Shown: one piece after another, positions 1 through 6,979 of the stretch
How the letters are laid out: each line of letters starts with the position of its first letter
Numbering within the stretch: position 1 is the first letter of the stretch
Source of the DNA: Actinidia chinensis
Taxonomy: Eukaryota > Streptophyta > Magnoliopsida > Ericales > Actinidiaceae
Direction: 5' to 3'
NCBI GenBank assembly: GCA_009663005.1
Contig: VIGQ01000405.1
Coordinates: 1-11,192 of the forward strand
Length of the DNA stretch: 11,192 nucleotides
Program-made: the position numbers and the translations under genes
Notes under the pieces: generated by a model
Databases searched by the model: none
Told to the model about the DNA's origin: nothing
Seen by the model: the letters and a program-made list of their open reading frames with translations, nothing else

Positions 1-240
1 ACAATTCCATATTTTTCCCAGACCATAATAACAACACCTTCTAAATTATTAAAAAACTACCCTGAAACAGATAATGTCAAGAAACCTGAAAAACAGAAAT
101 TCATGTGAAGGAATTTGAATGGCTTCTTTTTTTATAAATTCGCAATTCACCTGGCATATTATGCGCATTACTTCAAAACGGCTCAGATCATGCGTACATG
201 GCTCTAATAAAGTTATGGCCAAGCTTTTATTGGATTCTGG

Positions 241-261
241 ACGCATAAATATATTATGCGT
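241..261. repeat. Perfect 8-bp inverted repeat, 5-base loop
   Basis: ACGCATAA at 241-248 is the exact reverse complement of TTATGCGT at 254-261, with ATATA between them. Related words lie just upstream: the self-complementary ATGCGCAT at 161-168 and ATGCGT at 190-195. The cluster is visible directly. Any function, such as a protein-binding site, is unproven, and short palindromes are common in AT-rich DNA. Confidence 0.6.
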
Positions 262-747
262 AATCTTTAAAATAAGTGCTAATTAAAATCCCAAGAAAAC
301 AATTTTTAGTTTTCTAACCATTCTGGAATCGAAAGCCACTGGAGAGAACATTCGAGGTCGCATAAACAGGAGAGCCTACTAACATAACTAAGAATTTGTT
401 TATGCTACACCCTCTTGGATTATAACGGGTTATTTGCCTGACCTTGGAAAAGTAAAACAGATACTGTTTTGAATATTTCCTTGCTCCATAATGGAAACCG
501 AACTGAAGCATTTATGGGAAAATTGATTCTTTGGACTTAAGGATAAACTAATACGTCAAAACACGGAACAGTTAATGCGATTTCCGAAAAGGAAAAAAGG
601 TTGTTACGAAGTGTCATTAAAATGGAACGCCATGATATAAAGAAAAATTAAGCAATAACTTTGACGTTTCTGAAAAAGATTCACATTTTTGATTTGATTA
701 TTTTTAAAATAAAAAAGTAAATTGAAATTATGAATGTCAGTTTTAAA

Positions 748-772
748 TAGTTGTTTTTTAAAAAACCAACTA
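748..772. repeat. Near-perfect palindrome with no loop
   Basis: TAGTTGTTTTTT (748-759) pairs with AAAAAACCAACTA (760-772), with a single unpaired base in the second arm. The centre is a T6/A6 junction with no spacer. The arms are too short and too homopolymeric to call a MITE. It may simply be a chance or slippage-derived palindrome. Confidence 0.55.
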
Positions 773-968
773 ATTAATTTAAATCAATTTTTTTCATTTT
801 TGAAAAAAATATTCCCAAAAACTGCCTGATCTACAGATGATCCCACAACTGCGTTTGAATACATTACTATAATTTTATATATTGCTCAGTAAAATAAAAT
901 AGTATTAAAGCTTATATTGAACACATAAGAAAATATTTAGCGTCCAGATAAAAATATCGTAGCAAAAT

Positions 969-1156
969 AGTATTTTGGGAGTCCCATGCAGGTTAAATAT
1001 GTCGAGGTTCAAACATACTCCGTTAGTGTGGTGTGGTAGATAGTAGAGGGGTTTGCCAGTACGTGTCATCCTCGTCACTTTACTTATGGTTCGAAAACTA
1101 CGATGTCCGTCTCGAAACGCCTCTGAATAGTGCGAATGTTAATATTACTCACTCAC
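969..1156 (+). mobile_element. SINE copy A (5'-truncated, diverged)
   Basis: This block is more GC-balanced than its flanks and aligns collinearly with the body of copy B at about 3690-3880. Shared landmarks in the same order are GTCGAG, then TTCAAAC, a CTCC word, GGTGTG, a GAGGG purine block, ATGGTTC, then AAAAC followed by ACGA and GTCC, and finally a TGCGA...TAATA...TCACTCA 3' end. The tRNA-like head seen in copy B is absent, so this copy is 5'-truncated, as is usual for reverse-transcribed elements. No target-site duplication or clear poly(A) tail is visible, which fits an old insertion. The 75-codon open frame inside it (1033-1260) runs past the 3' end of the element and is not a gene. 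The family assignment rests on internal comparison only. The resemblance to spider SINEs is from memory. Confidence 0.7.
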
Positions 1157-1967
1157 CAGGATATAATGATGCTAAATATATACCACACATATTCATATTA
1201 ATAACAAAATTGAGATACTTGGGGAGGGTAGAATGGAAGAGGCCCGTTACTTTTTTATGATCTTTGTCAAATCGAATTTCGAATGAAAGAGATGGAAGGT
1301 AATTACCTAAAAAAAGAATTATCAGCTTTGTTTTCCTCTTATGAAGCATACATTTTACAAATTATATTCTCATTCTCGTATTCGAATTTTTGTACATACT
1401 TTTGATGTACTAACAGTAGTTATAAGTTGAATGATATTTATATTACGCCACATTATGAAGAAGTTATATTTCGTTATCGAAAAAGATCATAAGTATCTGA
1501 GAATATTTCACTTTGTCCAAATTAAAACACTTATTGAGAATTTGTTAAATGTTTTATTACTCTTCAAATTTTTACAAACACACACAAAATTAAACTTTTT
1601 TTTAAAAAAAAAACAATTCTCTAACATTTTGCATCGTTAAATGATTGAAACTGCATTGATGGCGCGAAATAATATCTTTTATGATTGTTGTGAAATTTAT
1701 ATTCGGCAAGAGGAGTAGAAGAGAGTATTAAATGTGTGTAAGAAAAATCAAATCTTGCATTAAATAAAAACAACCATAAATTAAACCACGCCCAGAGAAT
1801 ATTCAGCTAAATATTTGTTATTTACACAATGATCGTTCAAATATAAATATAATCTCATTTATACATGAAGAAAAACTACATTATTCAAAACCTTACATTT
1901 CTTTCCACCAAAACGATTTTGAAAGAAACTGAAAAATATGCTTTAATGTTGAATTTCGTCATCTGTT

Positions 1968-1986
1968 CACACACACACACCACACA
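1968..1986. repeat. (CA)n microsatellite, interrupted
   Basis: A short dinucleotide tract of alternating C and A is broken once by a doubled C near 1980-1981. It is short enough to be nearly stable, but would be a candidate length-polymorphic site. Confidence 0.85.
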
Positions 1987-2296
1987 AATTTGAAATTTCC
2001 ATTTTTCTAATGTGAAAGTTATGTTGCCCCCACCACTGTTAAAGGTTCCTCCTAAACAGACAAACCAACACCAATAAATAATTAAATAAACTAGAGAAGA
2101 GACACGACTGTATGAAAATCCTTTCCATTGTATAAAATAGTTTCTGAAGATATTTAAAGCGGCCTTTTCCGTTTGTGACAGAGCCATTTGGTTTCCAAGG
2201 CGACGCGAGTGAGATAGATTAGCTTAATTCAAAGACAGAAGCAAACTCTATGAAAGCTCATACTAGGATTTCCTATTTAAGGGACTTTTTTCCGGG

Positions 2297-2353
2297 TTTT
2301 TTTTTTTTTTTTCGTTCTAAGTAAAGAAACAAAAATAAACAAAAAAAAAAAAA
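2297..2353. repeat. T16 run and A13 run separated by 28 bases
   Basis: A run of 16 T (2297-2312) is followed, 28 bases later, by a run of 13 A (2341-2353). The two arms are complementary, so the single strand could fold into an A/T hairpin. The A-run leads straight into the word ACTGCCTGAT, which also occurs at 821-830. The same T-then-A arrangement recurs on a larger scale at 6892-6979. Confidence 0.7.
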
Positions 2354-3399
2354 CTGCCTGATTTAAATGAAAAAAAAATTATGTTAACGGAAATTTTCTT
2401 AAAGATTTTAAAATTTATTAAAAAACAAATAAAAGAATGATTAATAAAAAAATAGCATTCTTCCCGAAAACGTAATTAAGAACCACATGGTTTTATTTTG
2501 TGCGCGAAGGAGAAGGCACTGGTTTTCTAAAACTGTTTATTAAAGCTTGATCATGAAAAAATTTCTGGATTTTAAAATATTTTTTTTTTGCTACAGAACA
2601 GAAAAACGAGGGGGGGTACGCTAAATATTTGTAATGGATAATTCTGAAATATATACGAACCAATTCAGAAATATAAAAAGTTTTAAATAAATTTTTTTAA
2701 AAATGTGTTTTGAATATTTGAAGAAATGTTCTCATGGATAAAATTTATTCACAATTATCTGTATAAAGTGCGGAAACTGATGAGCAGAGGGGCTTGTAAT
2801 AAAGGTTTCCTCAGTAGAGAAGGGCAAAATTGGCTGTAAATAATTTCTTAACGAAAGATGAATTGCGTATTCGAATTCCAAGCCCAAAGAGAGAGGGCGT
2901 AAAAAAAGATAAGAGCTTCTTAAAACTTTATTTGAGCACGCTGTAAGAGCAACAACGATAACAATGTGAATGAAATATTTAAAGGTAATGAAATTAAATT
3001 GAGTTATATTCATTTGAATTATCCAGCTTCCTGGATATTTCAAGAATATGATATTACTTTATAATTATTTTCTTGTAATTCCAAAATATCTTTGTAAAAA
3101 TTGAGAAAAATTTGATCATTTGAAGGAAAAATATTCCTGTTCAGTATTTTTGTAATGGACGTTGGATTAAAATAAAAGAAAATCAAGTTGTAAAACATAT
3201 ATTGATAAATTATATGTGAATATCTTTATGTGGATTGATGTATAAGATTACTATTTTTCCCCATCTAAGCCTTAGGTATTTTTTCCTTTCGAGTGCAACA
3301 ACAAAATATTTGTTGAAAATTTTTAAACATCATTATTGAAAAAATTCTTTCATTTAAAAAAAACTCAGGAAAGAGACGTTTCAATTCTTAAGGGGAAAT

Positions 3400-3616
3400 A
3401 AGACATTCTCTCGTTCGTCAGCGGTTGTAATGGAGAATATTTGCCTGCCTCCCCCCCCATGCAAAGCAGTAATTGGGCGCCAAGCGGACTTACAAAGTAT
3501 TGTTAAAACATTAACATCAGGCTTTGAAGCCCCTCTCAATGCGATGGGTTTACTTTTTACGCACTTCCCTCGTTCAGACCAAGTAAAGACATCAACAGAG
3601 GGAGGGGGAAGGGGTC
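3400..3616. other. GC-richer island upstream of SINE copy B, origin unknown
   Basis: Base composition changes sharply here. Poly-C (around 3450-3458), GGGCGCC (3476-3482) and GAAGCCCCTCTC (3527-3538) replace the A/T runs seen on the left. Two long open frames overlap it on opposite strands (3430-3849 plus, 139 codons; 3381-3875 minus, 164 codons). Both continue into the SINE body, and neither has a domain I recognise. The plus-strand product begins with a Pro-rich stretch and later becomes Gly/Arg-rich over the purine tract, which looks like low-complexity translation. The island could be a 5' extension of the SINE, a different repeat fragment next to it, or part of an exon. The sequence alone does not decide, and I prefer a repeat origin. 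Confidence 0.4.
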
Positions 3617-3670
3617 GTGGTACCCAGTGGTCGGGTGGCTGGCATGTCATGAGTTCGATCCCAGTACCAC
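3617..3670 (+). promoter_or_regulatory. tRNA-like internal pol III promoter (boxes A and B) of SINE copy B
   Basis: Box A is approximate (TACCCAGTGG, 3621-3630, against TRGCNNAGTGG, one base short). Box B is good (GTTCGATCC, 3653-3661). The two boxes are closer together than in a standard tRNA, as if an anticodon-arm-sized piece were lost. The flanking 7-base complementary ends preserve an acceptor-stem relic. Whether it is still transcribed cannot be judged from sequence. No T-run terminator lies directly after the element. Confidence 0.55.
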
Positions 3671-3880
3671 TAAAAGACCCTCTAGTAGGCGAGCGATTTA
3701 CACATTCATCTGTCGAGAGCTTCAAACGTCCTCCCTTTGGTATGGTGTGCAGAGTTAGGGAGAGGGAGGTGCATGCTCCGGATGTCCCCTCGACACTTGA
3801 CTCATGGTTCAAAACAACGAGGTCCATCGCCAAAAAAGCCCTCGTGTAGCTGATTCGTGCGACGTAATACTTCACTCAAA
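3617..3880 (+). mobile_element. SINE copy B with tRNA-like head
   Basis: This is the most complete member of the window's main repeat family. The head (3617-3670) is tRNA-like. GTGGTAC (3617-3623) is the exact reverse complement of GTACCAC (3664-3670), as in an acceptor stem. CCAGTGG near 3624-3630 fits the 3' part of a pol III box A, and GTTCGATCC at 3653-3661 fits box B (GWTCRANNC). The head is only 54 bases, shorter than a real tRNA, so it is a decayed or shortened derivative and not a tRNA gene. The body (about 3671-3880) carries TGTCGAGAGC, TTCAAACGTCCTCC, ATGGTGTG, a GAGAGGGAGG purine block, CATGGTTCAAAAC, ACGAGGTCC, GCCCTCGTGTAGC and the 3' motif TGCGACGTAATA plus TTCACTC. Copies A and C share this order. 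Transcription by RNA polymerase III from boxes A and B, and mobilisation by a partner LINE, are known for SINEs in general and inferred here. Confidence 0.75.
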
Positions 3881-4028
3881 TGCGTGGGTGGGAAGGGTTA
3901 TGAGAAGGGCGGGGTTGGCCAACGCAGGTGTGGCCCTGGTCCTTGATTATGGTCAGAATTTCGAGGGTCGTCGCCAAAAGTCCACTGCTGCTTAAAATTG
4001 CGACGTAATATTCACTCCTACAAAAAAA
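3881..4028 (+). mobile_element. SINE copy C, 5'-truncated, in tandem with copy B
   Basis: This block begins where copy B ends and repeats the second half of the same element in the same orientation. It starts in the GTGGGTGGGAAGGG / GAGAAGGGCGGGG purine region and continues through GCAGGTGTGGCC, TATGGTCAGAATTTCGAGG and GTCGCCAAAAG. It ends with TGCGACGTAATA (3999-4010) plus TTCACTC (4011-4017), words identical to those ending copy B (3858-3869 and 3871-3877). A short A-run (CAAAAAAA, 4021-4028) closes it like a SINE tail. The head and first part of the body are missing. It could be a second insertion into the tail of B, or a dimer that transposed as a unit. The 63-codon open frame across the B-C junction (3804-3995) is not a gene. 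Confidence 0.7.
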
Positions 4029-5408
4029 CCGCTACTGTACATCTTAAAACTTCAGAAGCACATTTAGTTATTTTGTTTTATATTTAATACGTATTTTTTC
4101 AATCGAATGTCTCAAAACAATGTGAAATAAACCCTGCCTAGTATATATTCAAAGTAAAACTGATACGGATTGAAATAAAACAAGATCAATATCATTCAAT
4201 TGTACGATTTGGACTGATGAAATGATTATTACTCTCTCGAACAAAAGAATTAAAAGAAAATATTAAAAATTGACTCACAGTACAAGGGTGAAATATAATT
4301 TTTTTACAAACTCTTCACCTTGCGTAGCCCAGTGGCTTCTGTACACCGAGAGTAATCACTTTTTGGGGTTTTTTTTTTTGTCGTTCGCTTATAGTTAGAC
4401 TGTTTTTTTTCAAAATCGGAAAAATAATTCGAATATTTGTAACAATAAATTATCATGTGAAAATAATTTTAGCTTTACGGTAGTAATATTCCATCTACAT
4501 AGAGAGTTTCAAAAAGCTTTTGACTTCTCTTGCAAAACCCCTGTTTTATTCATCCCTTTATTTGTCTTATATAAATAGTAAATCGCAGACTGGACACCTG
4601 ACTTTACTATTTCTTGATTTTGGAATTCACTTGGAACACTTAGTTTGATTTTGGAATCTATATTTTTTATTTTGAAATTAAGAGAATGAGAATGGTGATG
4701 GAAATATATATCATCTCCATGTGCCTACGTGATAATCACAGAAATTATTTTTCGTATTCCATATTTATTGTTTGTTTTTCCCCAATTCTGTACCATTTTA
4801 AAGTGACACATCGGGCCTCTTTAGGAGGACATCCTTCTTTTTATAGGATCGTCCCTTCCTCAAAATGTCTCTACTTGTCCTCTTTTCAATTATTTTAAAC
4901 TAACGTTAATCTCTCTATTCAAGATGACAATCGAACTGCTAACCGTCCATCTACTAGTACAGTATGATATCGGAGATTTAATGTTACTTTGTACATAATC
5001 AGGCATCTAATTTTCGACAAAACTATTGAAAAGATTTAGGGTGAACATGTTTCAACGATAGAAGTTCGTGTCTTGTGAATAAAATTAGATTTGAAGAAAA
5101 ATTTATCTATTAATAATAAAAGGAAAATTGTTGAACAAGAAGAATTAAATCCAGGTAAAAACAGAAAAGTTTACCAAAGAAGTGGGCAAATTTACACCTA
5201 TGTCGAAGAATGGTCCTAAATAAATATAATGGGAAATAACAGTTTTCAACATTGTTTTTTTTTTATTTCATCGCGAATAAATTGAGTAACATAAAAATTA
5301 CTTTAAGTCTCATCGAAATTAATCCTGCTATTAAAATCGTAGAAAAATTTTTCTAGTTTCTTCAAACAGAGGACGGAATGTATATTTAAATTCTGATAAA
5401 TTATAACA
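4029..5408. other. AT-rich non-coding stretch
   Basis: No gene is supported. A 70-codon open frame at 4686-4898 has no motif and ends in low-complexity Ser/Leu/Phe. The stretch contains an isolated box-A-like word at 4325-4335, T-runs near 4370-4379 and 5254-5263, and an inverted GGACA/TGTCC pair around 4823-4883. The remainder is unremarkable A/T-rich sequence. Confidence 0.7.
4317..4390 (+). mobile_element. Possible fragment of a tRNA-derived repeat
   Basis: TAGCCCAGTGG (4325-4335) matches the pol III box A consensus TRGCNNAGTGG at every position, and resembles the CCCAGTGG of SINE copy B. A partial box-B-like GTTCGCTT follows at 4383-4390, after an interrupting T-run. The body landmarks of the main SINE family are absent here. 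This may be the orphaned head of a SINE, or a chance match; a single 11-base degenerate hit is weak. Confidence 0.3.
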
Positions 5409-5510
5409 TAGGTTTCACAACCTTTTTTTGAACTGGCACAACCCCCTTTTCCTAATTAATATGTCGATACCACCCTTTCTAGTGAATATTTCGAACCGCC
5501 CTCGAACTCT
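5409..5510. mobile_element. Possible decayed hAT-type transposon fragment, copy 1
   Basis: The segment AGGTTTCACAACCTTTTTTT then GGCACAACCCCC, followed by ACCACCC and CGAACCGCCC words about 30 bases apart, resembles in style the ends of many non-autonomous hAT elements: a GGTTC.CAACCTTTTT start followed by spaced GAACCCC words. That family knowledge is general, and no exact terminal inverted repeat or 8-base target duplication is visible. It shares TTCCTAATT (5449-5457) and the layout of C-rich words with 6200-6290. No transposase coding sequence is present. Confidence 0.35.
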
Positions 5511-6199
5511 AAAAAATAGGAGTGTCCTCAATACACGGTGAAAACAAGAATTAAGTTTTAAAAAGTTTCCAATTACTAATAGAAATATTTTTTAATTTAA
5601 TTTTTTAAGCCCTAATTTTTTTTGCATGCGAATCTTGAAATAGCTATGGCCACAAATATATTTCAATGTGTAATATATATATTTTAGTCATAGGTAGGTT
5701 ATGTGTTGGGAATTGACACACTATGAATTTCTTCTTCATTTAAAAGAGAGGAACAAAAGTTTTAGATTACGGTTTTAAAAACCGACGGAGTTTTGAAGAT
5801 AAGAAGTAAATTCATCAAGAAAATATTGCTTTCACACTAATATAAATTGACAGTTTAGCCTTTAAAGAATCGCGCGTTATTTCTTGTTACATATTTAATA
5901 TGTTCTTGGATAATATACGTAATGAAATGAGTGGACGAAACATGTTTCCTATGCTCACAAAACAAAGACAAACATGCACTACAGGAAATTAAAATCATAT
6001 ATCCTTTAATTTAAGTAGGTCTGAATGTAATGTAATCTTTTTAGGTTTTTCATCCACTTTCCGAACTACCGAAATATATGAATTTTCGTACATGGATATA
6101 GAAATGATTAAAATACATACAATCAACATAAGTAAACAGTTATTAAAGTTACTTGAATTAGTACATAATCCAGGCGGTTTTGCTATTTTTTTTTGTTTC
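5511..6199. other. AT-rich non-coding stretch
   Basis: I see no gene. Short open frames at 5995-6201 (minus) and 6092-6307 (plus) overlap on opposite strands and carry no motif, although the minus frame would encode one hydrophobic segment. A TA-rich patch lies at about 5671-5685. Nothing else is organised. Confidence 0.65.
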
Positions 6200-6290
6200 A
6201 ATCTGCCAAAGCCCCCGTGCCATCACCAACCCTTCCTAATTTTCTATGGATCTTTTATATTTAATATTTGTGAACCCCCAGTGATATTTG
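6200..6290. mobile_element. Possible decayed hAT-type transposon fragment, copy 2
   Basis: A T-run is followed by spaced C-rich words (GCCCCCGTGCC, CAACCCTTCC, GTGAACCCCCAGTG). They parallel the block at 5409-5510: TTCCTAATT at 6233-6241, then, about 30 bases on, AATATTTGTGAACCCCC against AATATTTCGAACCGCCC. The two blocks are in the same orientation, about 790 bases apart. They could be two old copies of one repeat or internal repeats of one decayed element. Identity is too low to be sure by eye. Confidence 0.3.
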
Positions 6291-6300
6291 ACAACCAGGA

Positions 6301-6743
6301 AAGATGAAAAAAAACATTATCGATTCTTCTGTCTATATAATGGTGATTTTTTGTTTGTTTTTGGAATTTGAATAGAATTTAATGAATAAAAAAAAAGAGA
6401 AGCAAATCGGTTTTTAATTATTTTTGTGTAGTTTAATATTTCCTGCACGCCCATTTCACTTTCTGCTCAATGTTGATTTATTAATTTTCACCGTGTTAAT
6501 ATTTATTATGAAAGAGGAAATCGTTTCCAATTATTGTCGTTTAGTAACAGAGTGTACACCGTCTTAATGAGTCATTTCTATTTCGAGCAAATGTTTCTGC
6601 GATGGCATTATCTCTATCATGTGATTGTATAAGTGCGTCTACGGAAAATGGATGAGAAAGCGTCTCTGTATTTTGTTTCTGTGACTATGGAAGAGCAACG
6701 CAACGAGCAATTTTTATGCATAGTTTTGTCAAAGTATCCATTG
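6301..6743. other. AT-rich non-coding stretch
   Basis: No gene is supported. The plus-strand frame starting at 6633 (77 codons) runs directly into the G-rich tract and becomes Gly/Glu/Arg low complexity, so it is not a protein. Nothing else is visible here. Confidence 0.65.
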
Positions 6744-6889
6744 TGGGAGGGGGAGGGCGGGGAGGAGAGGGGAGGCAGGGGGGGAGGGGAAGGAAAGGAG
6801 GGGTGGAACGGGCCCGGCCAGGGGGAGGGGCGGGGGAAGGGGGGAGCAGGCGCAGCGAAGAGATAAGGGGGGTTGGGGGGGGGTGGGGG

Positions 6890-6891
<2 letters not shown>
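6744..6891 (+). repeat. G-rich purine tract with strong G-quadruplex potential
   Basis: About 150 bases consist almost entirely of G with scattered A and few C or T. There are many runs of three to nine G, ending in GGTTGGGGGGGGGTGGGGGGG. The density of G3+ runs with one- to three-base loops is far above the requirement for intramolecular G-quadruplexes on the plus strand. The complementary strand is a polypyrimidine tract able to form triplex structures. Three open frames read through it give Gly/Arg- or Pro-rich translations and are artefacts. It stands out sharply from the AT-rich surroundings. Confidence 0.85.
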
Positions 6892-6927
<36 letters not shown>

Positions 6928-6979
6928 ACAATTCGCCTATTGTGGCCTCAGGACCATACAAAAAAAAAAAAAAAAAAAA
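6892..6979. repeat. T32 run and A20 run flanking a 36-base spacer
   Basis: A 32-base T run (6892-6923) abuts the G-rich tract, and a 20-base A run (6960-6979) follows after 36 bases. The runs are complementary and could pair as a hairpin. The spacer (6924-6959) has more balanced composition than the wider flanks. Read on the minus strand, the T run looks like the poly(A) tail of an element whose body would be the C-rich complement of 6744-6891, but that body has no SINE landmarks. Long homopolymers also raise the chance of a sequencing or assembly length error. Confidence 0.75.

Larger units (their letters stand above)
1..968. other. AT-rich non-coding stretch
   Basis: I see no gene here. 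The two 65-codon open frames on the minus strand show no domain, signal peptide or amino-acid composition suggesting a real protein. They are the size expected by chance. The stretch holds several short palindromes centred on ATGCG words (around 161-261), a 25-base inverted repeat at 748-772, and one copy of a 14-base word at 817-830 that recurs at 2349-2362. Otherwise it is A/T homopolymer-rich sequence typical of animal intergenic or intronic DNA. Confidence 0.75.
1157..3399. other. AT-rich non-coding stretch with simple repeats
   Basis: No gene is supported. Open frames of 66 to 103 codons (for example 1885-2187 and 2732-3043, both minus strand) encode no recognisable motif. They are rich in Phe, Ile, Leu, Lys and Asn codons, as expected from AT-rich DNA. 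The stretch holds a CA microsatellite at 1968-1986, a T16 run and an A13 run near 2297-2353, and a 14-base word shared with 817-830. I saw nothing else organised. Confidence 0.7.

Noticed and set aside
1885..2187. 100-codon minus-strand frame with a hydrophobic stretch
   Set aside because: The Leu/Ile/Tyr/Trp-rich stretch comes from AT-rich sequence, the CA microsatellite is inside the frame, and no family is recognisable.
2732..3043. 103-codon minus-strand frame
   Set aside because: No domain, no signal and AT-driven composition. A frame of this length is plausible by chance in 11 kb read in six frames.
3617..3670. Intact tRNA gene
   Set aside because: Only 54 bases long, so it cannot form a full cloverleaf, and it continues directly into a SINE body.
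3430..3849. 139-codon plus-strand open frame as a protein gene
   Set aside because: More than half is SINE sequence, including the tRNA-like head. Its Pro-rich and Gly/Arg-rich parts reflect the C run and purine tract.
3381..3875. 164-codon minus-strand open frame as a protein gene
   Set aside because: It lies over SINE copy B and a GC-richer island where stops are rarer. A plus-strand frame of similar size overlaps it, and the translation has no domain I recognise.
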